Origin: Bacteroidota bacterium
Lineage (GTDB): Bacteria > Bacteroidota > Bacteroidia > Bacteroidales > B39-G9
Reading direction: 5' to 3'
Length of the DNA: 64,000 nucleotides
Assembly: GCA_015222055.1 (NCBI GenBank)
Contig: JADFUR010000117.1
Coordinates: 1 to 64,000 of the forward strand
The notes under the pieces are model-generated. The model was not told the DNA's origin and did no database searches. It worked only from the letters and a program-made list of their open reading frames with translations. Shown here one piece after another: positions 36,956-44,929 of this stretch. Numbering within the stretch: the first letter of the stretch is position 1; the number at the start of each line of letters is the position of its first letter. The position numbers and the translations under genes are program-made.

Positions 36956-39433
36956 ATGTCTGACAAGTCTTTTTTTGCTGATGTTATTCTTCCTATTCCC
37001 ATACCTCAATTATTTACTTATCATATACCTCAAAATTTAATAAACGAAATACTGCCGGGCAAAAGAGTTGTTGTTCAATTTGGTCAAAAAAAAATCTATT
37101 CAGCTCTTGTTAAAAATATTCATTCTAATAAACCTACTTCATATAAAACCAAAGATATTATTTCTGTTCTCGATGACGAATCAATAATAAATGATATCCA
37201 ATTTAAATTTTGGCAATGGATTTCAGAATATTACATGTGCTCGTTAGGCGAAGTTTATAAAGCGGCCTTGCCCTCTGGGCTTAAGCTTGAGAGCGAAACT
37301 AAAATAATGCCCAACATTAATTTTTCTGACTTTTCGGTTTTTTCCAATAGCGAAGAACTTATTTTTAAAGCACTCGAAAATAAAAATGTTCTTACCATTA
37401 AAGAGACAAATGCTTTAACTGAAAGAAAAAATTCACTGCCAATAATAAAATCGTTGCTCGACAAAAAAGCAATTTTTGTTGAAGAAAGACTTAAAGATAC
37501 TTATAAACCGAAATTTGAAAAATATGTAATTCTGAACCCTGAAATTACTAATGAGAAGCTTAACGATATTTTTAATAATCTTAACAAAGCACCAAAACAA
37601 TTAGAATTGTTAATGGCTTATATTAAAATTTCAAAATTTTTTCAAGCAGATGCTGTTCGTGAAATAAAAAAGACAGACTTGTTAAAAATCACAAATGCAC
37701 CACAACAAACTTATTCATCATTAATTAAAAAAAATATTTTTGCCGAGCACGAAAAAGAAGTAAGCCGAATAATTAATGGCGATAAAGCAACATCTGAAAA
37801 AAATGACTTAAATACATATCAGCAAAAAGCATTAAAAGAAATAAAAGAAAATTTTGAGACTAAAGACGTTGTTCTGCTTCAAGGTGTTACTTCGAGCGGC
37901 AAAACAGAAATATATATTCATCTTATTAATGAAACTATAAAAGCAGGCAGACAGGTTTTGTATTTATTGCCCGAAATTGCACTCACAACACAAATAATTA
38001 ACAGACTAAAAAAAGTTTTTGGCGAAAAAATTGGTGTTTACCATTCAAAGTTTACCGATTTTGAAAGGGTTGAGATATGGAATAATATTTTGAATAAAGA
38101 CAGCGAAAAAAAATATGATATTATTTTAGGTGTGAGGTCTTCTATTTTTCTGCCGTTCAGTAATTTAGGATTAATCATTATTGACGAAGAGCACGAAAAT
38201 ACTTATAAACAATTCGACCCTGCTCCACGTTATAATGCTCGCGATGCTGCTATTGTGCTTGCAAAATTGCATAATGCCAAAACTCTTCTCGGAACAGCTA
38301 CACCTTCAATTGAAACTTTTTACAATACCAAAAACAACAAATTTGGTTTTGTTGAATTAACGCACAGATATAAAGACATGGAGATGCCTGAAATTATTGT
38401 TGCCGACATACATAAAGCAACTTTAAGAAAACAGATGAACTCAATGTTTACTCCAACACTTTTAGAAAACATTCAACTTGCTTTAGATAATAAGGAGCAA
38501 ATAATTTTATTTCAAAACCGTCGGGGCTTTTCACCATATCTGCAATGTGAAACATGCGGATGGATACCTCATTGCAAAAATTGTGATGTGAGTTTAACAT
38601 ATCATAAACATTCAAATAATCTTGTGTGTCATTACTGTGGTTACACAACAAAAATCACTAACACTTGTGAAGCGTGTGGCAGCTCAACAATCCAAACCAA
38701 AGGCTTTGGTACTGAAAAAATTGAAGATGAAATGTCAATATTTTTTCCCGATGCTAAAGTTGCCCGCATGGATTTAGACACAACACGCTCTAAAAATGCT
38801 TATCAAAAGATTATTCAAAACTTTGAAAATCATAATATTGACATTCTTATCGGGACACAGATGATTTCAAAAGGACTGGATTTTGACAATGTTAGCATAG
38901 TGGGTATTTTAAATGCCGACAATATGCTTTTTTTTCCCGATTTCAGGGCATTTGAGCGTAGTTACCAACTAATGTCACAGGTGAGTGGCAGAGCCGGCAG
39001 AAAAAACAAGAGAGGTAGAGTAATTATTCAAACAACAAAACCTGAGCATAAAATAATAAAAAATGTTATTGAAAGCGATTATGAAGGAATGTTTAACTCT
39101 GAGCTAATCGACAGAAAACAATTTAGGTATCCGCCATATACCCGAATAATAAAAATCACCTTAAAACATAAAAATTTAGACACATTAAATAAAGCAGCAC
39201 CAAAATTTACTAATGAGCTTAAAAGAGTTTTCGGTGAAAGAGTTGTTGGTCCACAATCGCCTATTATTAATAAGATACAATTGTTTTATCTGAAAATTAT
39301 TTTAATAAAAATAGAAAAAACAAAATCAATAATGCAGACGAAACAAATAATTTCAAAATCAGCCGCAAAAATGCACACAATAGACAACTACAAAAGTCTG
39401 CATATTGTTATTGATGTTGACCCTTATAATTAG
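36956..39433 (+). CDS. priA: Primosomal protein N' (replication restart helicase)
   Basis: 825-residue SF2 3'-5' helicase that reloads the replisome at stalled forks. The N-terminal 3'BD and winged-helix region ends near 280. Walker A is GVTSSGKTEIY (near 312), Walker B IIDEEHENTYKQ. Eight zinc cysteines lie in the insert (CETCGWIPHCKNCD and CHYCGY ... CEACGS), and the motif V/VI region is IGTQMISKGLDFDNVS ... SGRAGRKNKRG. Complete. Confidence 0.96.
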   Translation: MSDKSFFADVILPIPIPQLFTYHIPQNLINEILPGKRVVVQFGQKKIYSALVKNIHSNKPTSYKTKDIISVLDDESIINDIQFKFWQWISEYYMCSLGEVYKAALPSGLKLESETKIMPNINFSDFSVFSNSEELIFKALENKNVLTIKETNALTERKNSLPIIKSLLDKKAIFVEERLKDTYKPKFEKYVILNPEITNEKLNDIFNNLNKAPKQLELLMAYIKISKFFQADAVREIKKTDLLKITNAPQQTYSSLIKKNIFAEHEKEVSRIINGDKATSEKNDLNTYQQKALKEIKENFETKDVVLLQGVTSSGKTEIYIHLINETIKAGRQVLYLLPEIALTTQIINRLKKVFGEKIGVYHSKFTDFERVEIWNNILNKDSEKKYDIILGVRSSIFLPFSNLGLIIIDEEHENTYKQFDPAPRYNARDAAIVLAKLHNAKTLLGTATPSIETFYNTKNNKFGFVELTHRYKDMEMPEIIVADIHKATLRKQMNSMFTPTLLENIQLALDNKEQIILFQNRRGFSPYLQCETCGWIPHCKNCDVSLTYHKHSNNLVCHYCGYTTKITNTCEACGSSTIQTKGFGTEKIEDEMSIFFPDAKVARMDLDTTRSKNAYQKIIQNFENHNIDILIGTQMISKGLDFDNVSIVGILNADNMLFFPDFRAFERSYQLMSQVSGRAGRKNKRGRVIIQTTKPEHKIIKNVIESDYEGMFNSELIDRKQFRYPPYTRIIKITLKHKNLDTLNKAAPKFTNELKRVFGERVVGPQSPIINKIQLFYLKIILIKIEKTKSIMQTKQIISKSAAKMHTIDNYKSLHIVIDVDPYN

Positions 39434-39502
39434 TGTTCGTCAATAATGTCTAATTTCTGCGTTACAAATTTTCAGAACCTGCAACGGCTAATAAAAACGA
39501 TA

Positions 39503-39620
39503 TTAATTCCGCAGGGGAATAAAATTAATTTTTTATACTCACTAGACTGCTCCCTGCGGTTATCTTGTTTATTATCAACACCCCCGATTAAAATCAGAAG
39601 CTAATCATATTTTTTCTTTT
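39503..39620. repeat. Dispersed 120-bp repeat, copy 1
   Basis: This stretch is about 75-80 % identical by eye to 55597-55714. Shared blocks are TTAATTCCGCAGGGGAATAA, GACTGCTCCCTGCGGTTATC, TTGTTTATTATCAA, ACCCCCGATTAAAATC and GCTAATCATATTTTTTC. CCGCAGGG and CCCTGCGG can pair into a hairpin. The rest of the gene-free stretch 39434-39771 is AT-rich and holds a weak hairpin near 39640 and a -7-like TATCTTTA (39728-39735) before the next gene. Confidence 0.8.
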
Positions 39621-39771
39621 CAAAAAAAAGTTAATAAAAAAAACCAACGCTTCAAGGTTTTTTAAACACTGTAAAATTTTGCCGTAATTAAATCCTTAAA
39701 AAAAATGATAAAAATTTTCCAAATTTGTATCTTTACATTCTATCTGCAAAAAAATATTTTTTATTATTTAT

Positions 39772-41448
39772 ATGTTTATAATTAACAAACATTTAAAAAC
39801 CATTATTCTCGCAATCGTCTCGCTTGCATACTCATCACTATTCAAACATCTCAAATCACCAATCACAATTGCCACCCTCCTATTTTTCTTCTTATCTGCC
39901 AACTCAATTTTTTCTCAACAAACTCTTCCATTAAACAGGCATATAAACCAATCTTTTGAGCGGGAGTTAAACAAAACCACATCAACACAACACACAGATT
40001 TTAAACCATTAATCTTTTCTCCAGAATCGCCAAACTACGATTCTTTGTTAATGATTAACAAAAAACCGCAACACTCATCTTACATAAAAAGAAAATTATT
40101 TTACGAAAATTTTATTATTGTTGACACAAACAATTTTCATCTAACCATTGACCCGCTTTTTAACTTTGAATTTTCGAAAGAAAAAGATAACGACACAAAA
40201 TATTATACAAACACGAGAGGTGTAAATGTAAAAGGGCGAATTGGCAAAACTCTTACCTTTCAATCAAACTTTTACGAAAACCAAGGGGTGTTTTATGATT
40301 ATATTTCCGATTATGTAAAAAAATATAGGGTTGTCCCTGGACAAGGATTGGCAAAAGCTTATAAAAATAATGGTAGTGATTATGCTTGGGTTACAGGTTT
40401 AATATCTTATTCTCCTTCAAAATATTTTAATTTTCAGTTTGGCAATGGAAAAAATTTTATTGGTAATGGTTATCGTTCTTTACTATTATCTGACAACTCT
40501 TTTAACTATCCATTTTTTAAAATAACCACCAATATATGGAAATTTCAATATACAAACCTATACACCTCTTTTATTGACATTAACGCTCCCCACACCTACC
40601 AAGGTGGCTTTCAAAGAAAATACGGAACTTTTCATTATTTGAGTTATAACTTATGCAAACGCCTACAAATAGGATTGTTCGAAGCGGTGATATGGCAAGC
40701 TGCCGATTCTACCGGCAACAGAGGTTTTGAAATTGGATATCTTAACCCTGTTATATTTTACCGTCCAGTTGAATTTTCTTTAGGCTCTCCTGACAATTCT
40801 CTGATGGGTGCAAATTTAAATTTTAAAATTTCTGGCAAAACATCATTCTATTCTCAGTTTATTCTCGATGATCTCGACATTGGTAAATCGAAACTCGGAA
40901 AAGGATTTATTTTAAACAAATACGGCTATCAGCTTGGATTTAAATTTTTCGATCTTTTCACAATTAATAATTTATATTTTCAAACAGAATATAATCGAGT
41001 GCAACCTTATGTTTATTCACATAAGACACCAATGCAAAACTATGCTCATTATAATCAAGCATTGGCTCATCCTCTCGGGGCTAACTTTAAAGAATCTGTT
41101 TCTATTATTAATTACAGGTATAAAAACATTTTTATAGAATTTAAATTTAACTATGCTTTATATGGTGCCGACACTTTAAACTCTCATTGGGGAAAAAATA
41201 TTTTTAAATCAGATTATGATGCTCAACTGGGATATCCTTCTTACGACAATGCCGTTTGTCAAGGTTATGAAACAAGGCTTATGTATCAAAATATTAGCCT
41301 CTCTTATTTACTTAACCCAAAAACAAGGATGAACATTTCTGTTGGATACACAAACAGAACTTTAATTAATGATGCTGAAACACTCAAAAGCAATTACTTT
41401 TATATTGCATTTAGAACATCGCTCATAAATCTTTATAATGATTTTTAA
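39772..41448 (+). CDS. RemB-like outer-membrane protein (gliding / capsule-assembly family)
   Basis: 558 residues. The N-terminal 50 residues hold a long hydrophobic stretch and a signal-like end (SIFSQQ). The mature part is rich in aromatic, alternating beta strands, with FNFQFGNGKNFIGNGYRSLLLSD as the most recognisable block. I place it with the RemB-type gliding motility proteins and Wzi-like capsule-assembly barrels of Bacteroidota. It is probably an outer-membrane barrel, and its role in motility or surface polysaccharide is inferred. The start may be further inside, because the first 30 residues are unusual for a signal peptide. It stands alone between priA and ubiX. Confidence 0.65.
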   Translation: MFIINKHLKTIILAIVSLAYSSLFKHLKSPITIATLLFFFLSANSIFSQQTLPLNRHINQSFERELNKTTSTQHTDFKPLIFSPESPNYDSLLMINKKPQHSSYIKRKLFYENFIIVDTNNFHLTIDPLFNFEFSKEKDNDTKYYTNTRGVNVKGRIGKTLTFQSNFYENQGVFYDYISDYVKKYRVVPGQGLAKAYKNNGSDYAWVTGLISYSPSKYFNFQFGNGKNFIGNGYRSLLLSDNSFNYPFFKITTNIWKFQYTNLYTSFIDINAPHTYQGGFQRKYGTFHYLSYNLCKRLQIGLFEAVIWQAADSTGNRGFEIGYLNPVIFYRPVEFSLGSPDNSLMGANLNFKISGKTSFYSQFILDDLDIGKSKLGKGFILNKYGYQLGFKFFDLFTINNLYFQTEYNRVQPYVYSHKTPMQNYAHYNQALAHPLGANFKESVSIINYRYKNIFIEFKFNYALYGADTLNSHWGKNIFKSDYDAQLGYPSYDNAVCQGYETRLMYQNISLSYLLNPKTRMNISVGYTNRTLINDAETLKSNYFYIAFRTSLINLYNDF

Positions 41449-41561
41449 AATTTGTTTCGCCCGGATAATATTATTAACTTGGAGCAACACCTCAAAAAGC
41501 TAGCTTACAAAATTTGGTGTTTATGTTAAAATATCGTTAATTGAATTTCTGTTTCGCACCA

Positions 41562-41646
41562 ATAGCCTGTAGGGCTATAACATTATTAACTTGGGGCATC
41601 GCCCCAAGAGATAAGACAAAAAACATAACATCAGCCTGTAGGGCTG
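41562..41646. repeat. Partial copy of the hairpin-rich element
   Basis: A half-element in the orientation of the 47399-47786 copy: ATAGCCTGTAGGGCTAT (41562-41578), CTTGGGGCATCGCCCCAAG (41590-41608) and CAGCCTGTAGGGCTG (41632-41646), with the same linkers (GA[GA]ATAAGACAAAAAA). A more damaged hairpin piece (TTAACTTGGAGCAACACC) lies at about 41474-41491. No terminal repeat was found. Confidence 0.75.
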
Positions 41647-41694
41647 AGACAAAAACTCAATATTATTGTGATATAATATTTATAACTTTATAAG

Positions 41695-42264
41695 ATGACT
41701 AATAATAAAATAATTGTTGCTGTTTCGGGTGCCAGTGGTTCAATTTACGCCAAAATTTTGCTCGATAAATTACTCACTTTACAAAATCAATTTGATGAGC
41801 TCAGCATTGTCTTTTCAAAAAATGCTAAAGATATATGGAAATATGAAATAGGGAATTCTGATTTTAAAAAATACCCTTTCCCTTTTTATGAAAATAATGA
41901 TTTTAATTCTCCTATTGCTTCCGGCTCTTCAAAACACAACACAATGATTATTTGTCCCTGTTCAATGGGAAGCTTAGCTCGCATAGCCAATGGCACTTCC
42001 GACGATTTAATTTCCCGTTCTGCCGATGTTATTCTTAAAGAAAGAAAAAAATTAATTCTTGTTAGCCGAGAAAATCCCCTTAGCCTTATTCATATCAAAA
42101 ATATGAAAACCATTACGCTAGCCGGCGGAATAATATGCCCTGCAAACCCTTCGTTTTACAGCAAACCCACAAACATAAATGAATTAGTTGGCACTGTTGT
42201 TGATAAAATTCTCAGCCTTGCCGGTTTTCAATTCGATTCATATAGTTGGGATGGTGGTAAATAA
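41695..42264 (+). CDS. ubiX: Flavin prenyltransferase UbiX
   Basis: 189 residues. Makes prenylated FMN from FMN and dimethylallyl phosphate for UbiD-type decarboxylases. The N-terminal AVSGASGSIYAKILL binds phosphate, and IICPCSMGSLARIANGTSDDLISRSADV and the ERKKLILVSRENPLS stretch are diagnostic. In a futalosine-pathway organism the likely client is the UbiD-like decarboxylase of late menaquinone synthesis. No ubiD is adjacent. Confidence 0.92.
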   Translation: MTNNKIIVAVSGASGSIYAKILLDKLLTLQNQFDELSIVFSKNAKDIWKYEIGNSDFKKYPFPFYENNDFNSPIASGSSKHNTMIICPCSMGSLARIANGTSDDLISRSADVILKERKKLILVSRENPLSLIHIKNMKTITLAGGIICPANPSFYSKPTNINELVGTVVDKILSLAGFQFDSYSWDGGK

Positions 42265-42295
42265 TATTCCTAACAGCTAATGCGACTTCCACGCT

Positions 42296-42421
42296 GATAC
42301 GGATTTGCAATCCGTATCTTATTATTGAATATGTATATTTTGCTTTTTATAGTTATCCTGTTTATATAATAATTACTAAAAACGTATCTGTATTATAGCT
42401 TTCGGATTGCAAATCCGAAGG
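42296..42421. repeat. Two RCA-loop palindromes between ubiX and the sigma gene
   Basis: Stem GATACGGATT (42296-42305) with AATCCGTATC (42309-42318) around TGC, and stem CTTTCGGATT (42399-42408) with AATCCGAAGG (42412-42421) around GCA, the latter having one G-T pair. The arms differ between copies but remain complementary. They are relatives of the palindromes at 440-462 and 11147-11169. The following CACCATTCACGAATCACC stretch is a short tandem-like run. Confidence 0.65.
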
Positions 42422-42497
42422 AGCTAGGAATCACCATTCACGAATCACCATTCACCATTCCCCAAACCCTCTTATCAAAAATAAAATTTTAATACCA

Positions 42498-42523
42498 CAA
42501 GTTTTTATATTAACTTGTGTCTA
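42498..42523 (+). promoter_or_regulatory. ECF-type promoter before the sigma gene
   Basis: CAAGTTT (42498-42504) and GTGTCTA (42517-42523), 12 bp apart. The identical pair with identical spacing lies before the anti-sigma gene (43140-43165). GTGTCTA resembles the CGTCTA -10 of Bacteroidota ECF promoters, so autoregulation is likely. Confidence 0.6.
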
Positions 42524-42553
42524 ACAATAAAAAATGAATTGTGAAAAAGAATA

Positions 42554-43129
42554 ATGACAGATAAAGACCTGATAAAAGCAATAAAAAATAACGACCAACA
42601 AGCTTTTAAACAACTCGTTGAAAATAATCAACAATTAGTTGTAAATATTTGCAATGGGTTTTTACATAATATTGCTGATGCAGAAGATATTGCACAAGAA
42701 GTTTTTATTGAAATATTTTTATCCGTTAATAAATTTAGAGAAGATGCAAAATTATCAACCTGGCTTTACCGAATTGCAGTTAATAAATCATTAAATCATA
42801 TTCGTAATAATAAAAAACACAAAATCCTCAACAGTATTGATAATATTTCAGGCTCTGATAAAAAAACCGAAAATGATTTACCTGATGTTAATGCTTCACA
42901 GCCCGAAAAAATTATTGAAGATAAAGAGCAGTCTGAGATTTTAAACTATTCAATTAATACATTAGCAAAAAATCAAAAAATTGCTTTCACTTTAAACAAA
43001 TACGACGATTTATCATATAAACAAATATCAGAAATAATGGGAGTGTCTCTATCATCGGTTGAATCGCTTATGCACAGGGCAAAAAAAAATCTGCAAAAAA
43101 AACTTTTTCACTTTTATCAAAAAAAATAA
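42554..43129 (+). CDS. ECF-family RNA polymerase sigma factor
   Basis: 191 residues, sigma-70 regions 2 and 4 only. Region 2: DAEDIAQEVFIEIFLSVNKFREDAKLSTWLYRIAVNKS; region 4: LSYKQISEIMGVSLSSVESLMHRAKKNLQKK, with an acidic linker between. It heads an operon with a zinc-finger anti-sigma factor and two Spy-like envelope proteins, which points to an envelope-stress or metal response. A six-codon frame (MNCEKE, 42534-42554) ends in TAATG, its stop sharing one base with the sigma ATG, so translation may be coupled. Confidence 0.92.
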   Translation: MTDKDLIKAIKNNDQQAFKQLVENNQQLVVNICNGFLHNIADAEDIAQEVFIEIFLSVNKFREDAKLSTWLYRIAVNKSLNHIRNNKKHKILNSIDNISGSDKKTENDLPDVNASQPEKIIEDKEQSEILNYSINTLAKNQKIAFTLNKYDDLSYKQISEIMGVSLSSVESLMHRAKKNLQKKLFHFYQKK

Positions 43130-43139
43130 TAATAAACCG

Positions 43140-43165
43140 CAAGTTTCTAAAATCATTGGTGTCTA
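43140..43165 (+). promoter_or_regulatory. Second ECF-type promoter before the anti-sigma gene
   Basis: CAAGTTT (43140-43146) and GTGTCTA (43159-43165) with the same 12-bp spacing as the site at 42498-42523. The -10 ends only 9 bases before the first ATG of the anti-sigma gene, so an RNA from here would be nearly leaderless or would use the second ATG at 43184. Confidence 0.55.
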
Positions 43166-43174
43166 AATAACAAA

Positions 43175-43624
43175 ATGCAAAAGATGAAATGTAAAAGCAT
43201 ACATAAAAAATTAATTTTCTTTATTGACGGAGAACTCTCTTCAAATAAAAATCAAAAAATTGAAGAACACTTATCTACTTGTCAAGAATGTTCAAAACTT
43301 TATCAGGAATTAAAATCAAGCTTGAATGTCATTGAAAAAGAAAAAAATCCCAAAACAAATCCTTACTTATATACAAGAATAAAACAACGATTAGACGATA
43401 TTAACGAATCATCATCAAAACCAATTTTTGCAATACAACAAATAAAACTTTTTCAGCCTGCATTAGTAAGTTTTATTATTGGTCTGGGTATTTTTATTGG
43501 AATATCAATTGGTAACTTTTATCCTTTAGAGAACAATAATATTGCAGAATCACAATCGGAACAATATTATATTAACGATTTACAACAAGAACATGTTGAA
43601 TATTTTTTACTTAATAACGAATAA
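43175..43624 (+). CDS. Membrane anti-sigma factor with zinc-finger (zf-HC2) domain
   Basis: 149 residues. The N-terminal zinc-binding anti-sigma domain reads IEEHLSTCQECSKLYQEL (HxxxCxxC), followed by a helix, then one membrane segment (about 92-112, LVSFIIGLGIFIGISIG) and a short periplasmic tail. It should hold the ECF factor encoded 45 bp upstream at the membrane. RseP (13930-15243) is a candidate for its release. Met1 (43175) or Met4 (43184) may be the real start. Confidence 0.88.
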   Translation: MQKMKCKSIHKKLIFFIDGELSSNKNQKIEEHLSTCQECSKLYQELKSSLNVIEKEKNPKTNPYLYTRIKQRLDDINESSSKPIFAIQQIKLFQPALVSFIIGLGIFIGISIGNFYPLENNNIAESQSEQYYINDLQQEHVEYFLLNNE

Positions 43625-43626
43625 AA

Positions 43627-44133
43627 ATGGACTACTTTAACAAAAATAAAATTCTAATCTGGTTAATAATTATTCTTTTAGCTATTAATGTCTCAACAGT
43701 AGCAACCATTGGATATCATTTTTATACTCGAGGTAGAGTTGAAAGAATAAACAATAGAAGACATGTTAGAATTCCTAATAAACGCTTTGGTCGATTTATG
43801 TTTAAAGAACTTGATTTAAATAGATCTCAACGAGGAAAATTTCAAGAGTTTCAAGATGAATATCATCACAATGCGATGAATATAACTAAAGAAATGATGG
43901 AAAAACGCAATGAGATATTTGAAGAATTGTCAAAAGAAAACCCCGACACATTAAAGCTTTATGAAATGGCTGGAGATATTGGAATTTATCACAAAAATCT
44001 TAAAAAACAAACAATCAGACATTACGTTAAAATGAAAAAAAATTGTGATAAACAGCAACAAAAAAAATTATTAAAAATTTACTCTGCAATGCAGAATTCT
44101 AAAGCAGATATTGTTTGCAAAATGCAACGATAA
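43627..44133 (+). CDS. Spy/CpxP-like membrane-anchored periplasmic sensor
   Basis: 168 residues, starting 2 bp after the anti-sigma gene. One N-terminal membrane helix (about 9-30) is followed by an all-helical periplasmic domain. LDLNRSQRGKFQEFQDEYHHNA resembles the LTxxQ-type helix of the Spy/CpxP/CnrX fold, with His-rich HYVKMKKNC later. Proteins of this kind usually sense metal or unfolded protein and modulate the anti-sigma factor. The exact ligand cannot be told. Confidence 0.75.
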   Translation: MDYFNKNKILIWLIIILLAINVSTVATIGYHFYTRGRVERINNRRHVRIPNKRFGRFMFKELDLNRSQRGKFQEFQDEYHHNAMNITKEMMEKRNEIFEELSKENPDTLKLYEMAGDIGIYHKNLKKQTIRHYVKMKKNCDKQQQKKLLKIYSAMQNSKADIVCKMQR

Positions 44134-44195
44134 TATTTGTGAATTATATAAGCATATTTTTAAATTTTTGATTAACCACCTAAAAACCAAAAAAG

Positions 44196-44726
44196 ATGAA
44201 AAAAGTAAAATTTAAATCACTGGCACTATTAATGGTTGCCGCTCTTCTAAGTATTAACACAAGCATTTTTGCACAAAAAGCAAATATGCAAATGATGAAT
44301 ACTAAAAATTGTAATATCCCAAATTTGACTGAAGAGCAAGAAACAAAAATTGAAAAATTGAGAACAGCTCACATGGAAGATATGATAGGCTATAAAACTC
44401 AATTTGAAGAAAAAAAGGCTCATAAAAAATCTCTTATGGTTGCTAAAGCAATTGACCTAAAGACTGTTAACAAAACTATTGACGAAATGAGTGCTATTAG
44501 GGTAAAAATGCAAAAGATGAAAGCTAAGCACCACAAAGACGTTAGAAGTTTATTAACACCCGAACAAAAAGTATTTTTCAACAATCGTTATATTAATAAA
44601 AGAGGTAACAACAAATCTTATGGTAGAAGAGGTAACGGTATGAGAAATGGAACTGGAAACAAAATGGGAAATGGAACTGGAAATGGAAATGGAATGGGAA
44701 ACCACTCTGGCTGCAGAAACCGATAA
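44196..44726 (+). CDS. Secreted Spy/CpxP-like protein with Gly/Asn/Met-rich tail
   Basis: 176 residues. The signal peptide ends SIFAQ near residue 27. Two LTxxQ motifs are clear (LTEEQETKIEKLR and LTPEQKVFFNNRY), the hallmark of the periplasmic Spy/CpxP chaperone fold. The last 40 residues are a low-complexity tail of Gly, Asn, Met and Arg (repeats of GNGTGN and GNGMGN) ending HSGCRNR, with Met, His and Cys that could bind metal. It closes the sigma operon and is the likely effector. The tail is GA-rich and repetitive at DNA level, so its length may vary by slippage. Confidence 0.8.
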   Translation: MKKVKFKSLALLMVAALLSINTSIFAQKANMQMMNTKNCNIPNLTEEQETKIEKLRTAHMEDMIGYKTQFEEKKAHKKSLMVAKAIDLKTVNKTIDEMSAIRVKMQKMKAKHHKDVRSLLTPEQKVFFNNRYINKRGNNKSYGRRGNGMRNGTGNKMGNGTGNGNGMGNHSGCRNR

Positions 44727-44756
44727 TATTCCCAAAATGAATAAATAATTGTTTAC

Positions 44757-44800
44757 ACCGAAAGACATCCGGGGTTTTTATAGCTTCGGTTGTTTTTTTT
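44757..44800 (+). terminator. Terminator after the sigma operon
   Basis: ACCGAA (44757-44762) pairs with TTCGGT (44785-44790), and a run of T follows within 2 bases. The loop is long, and the hairpin is moderate in strength. Confidence 0.5.
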
Positions 44801-44929
44801 TGCAATAAATTTAACTGTTAAAAAAACTGCACCCACATTTATTTTTTTTTATGAAATAAATAATTTATTTAAGCATAATATTATTCGTAACTTTATGCAT
44901 CAATATTTATTAAATTATTATCTTTCATA

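Noticed and set aside
41695-42264. UbiX taken as evidence of ubiquinone synthesis
   Set aside because: mqnC and the phylum point to menaquinone by the futalosine route; UbiX makes a flavin cofactor used by decarboxylases in either pathway.
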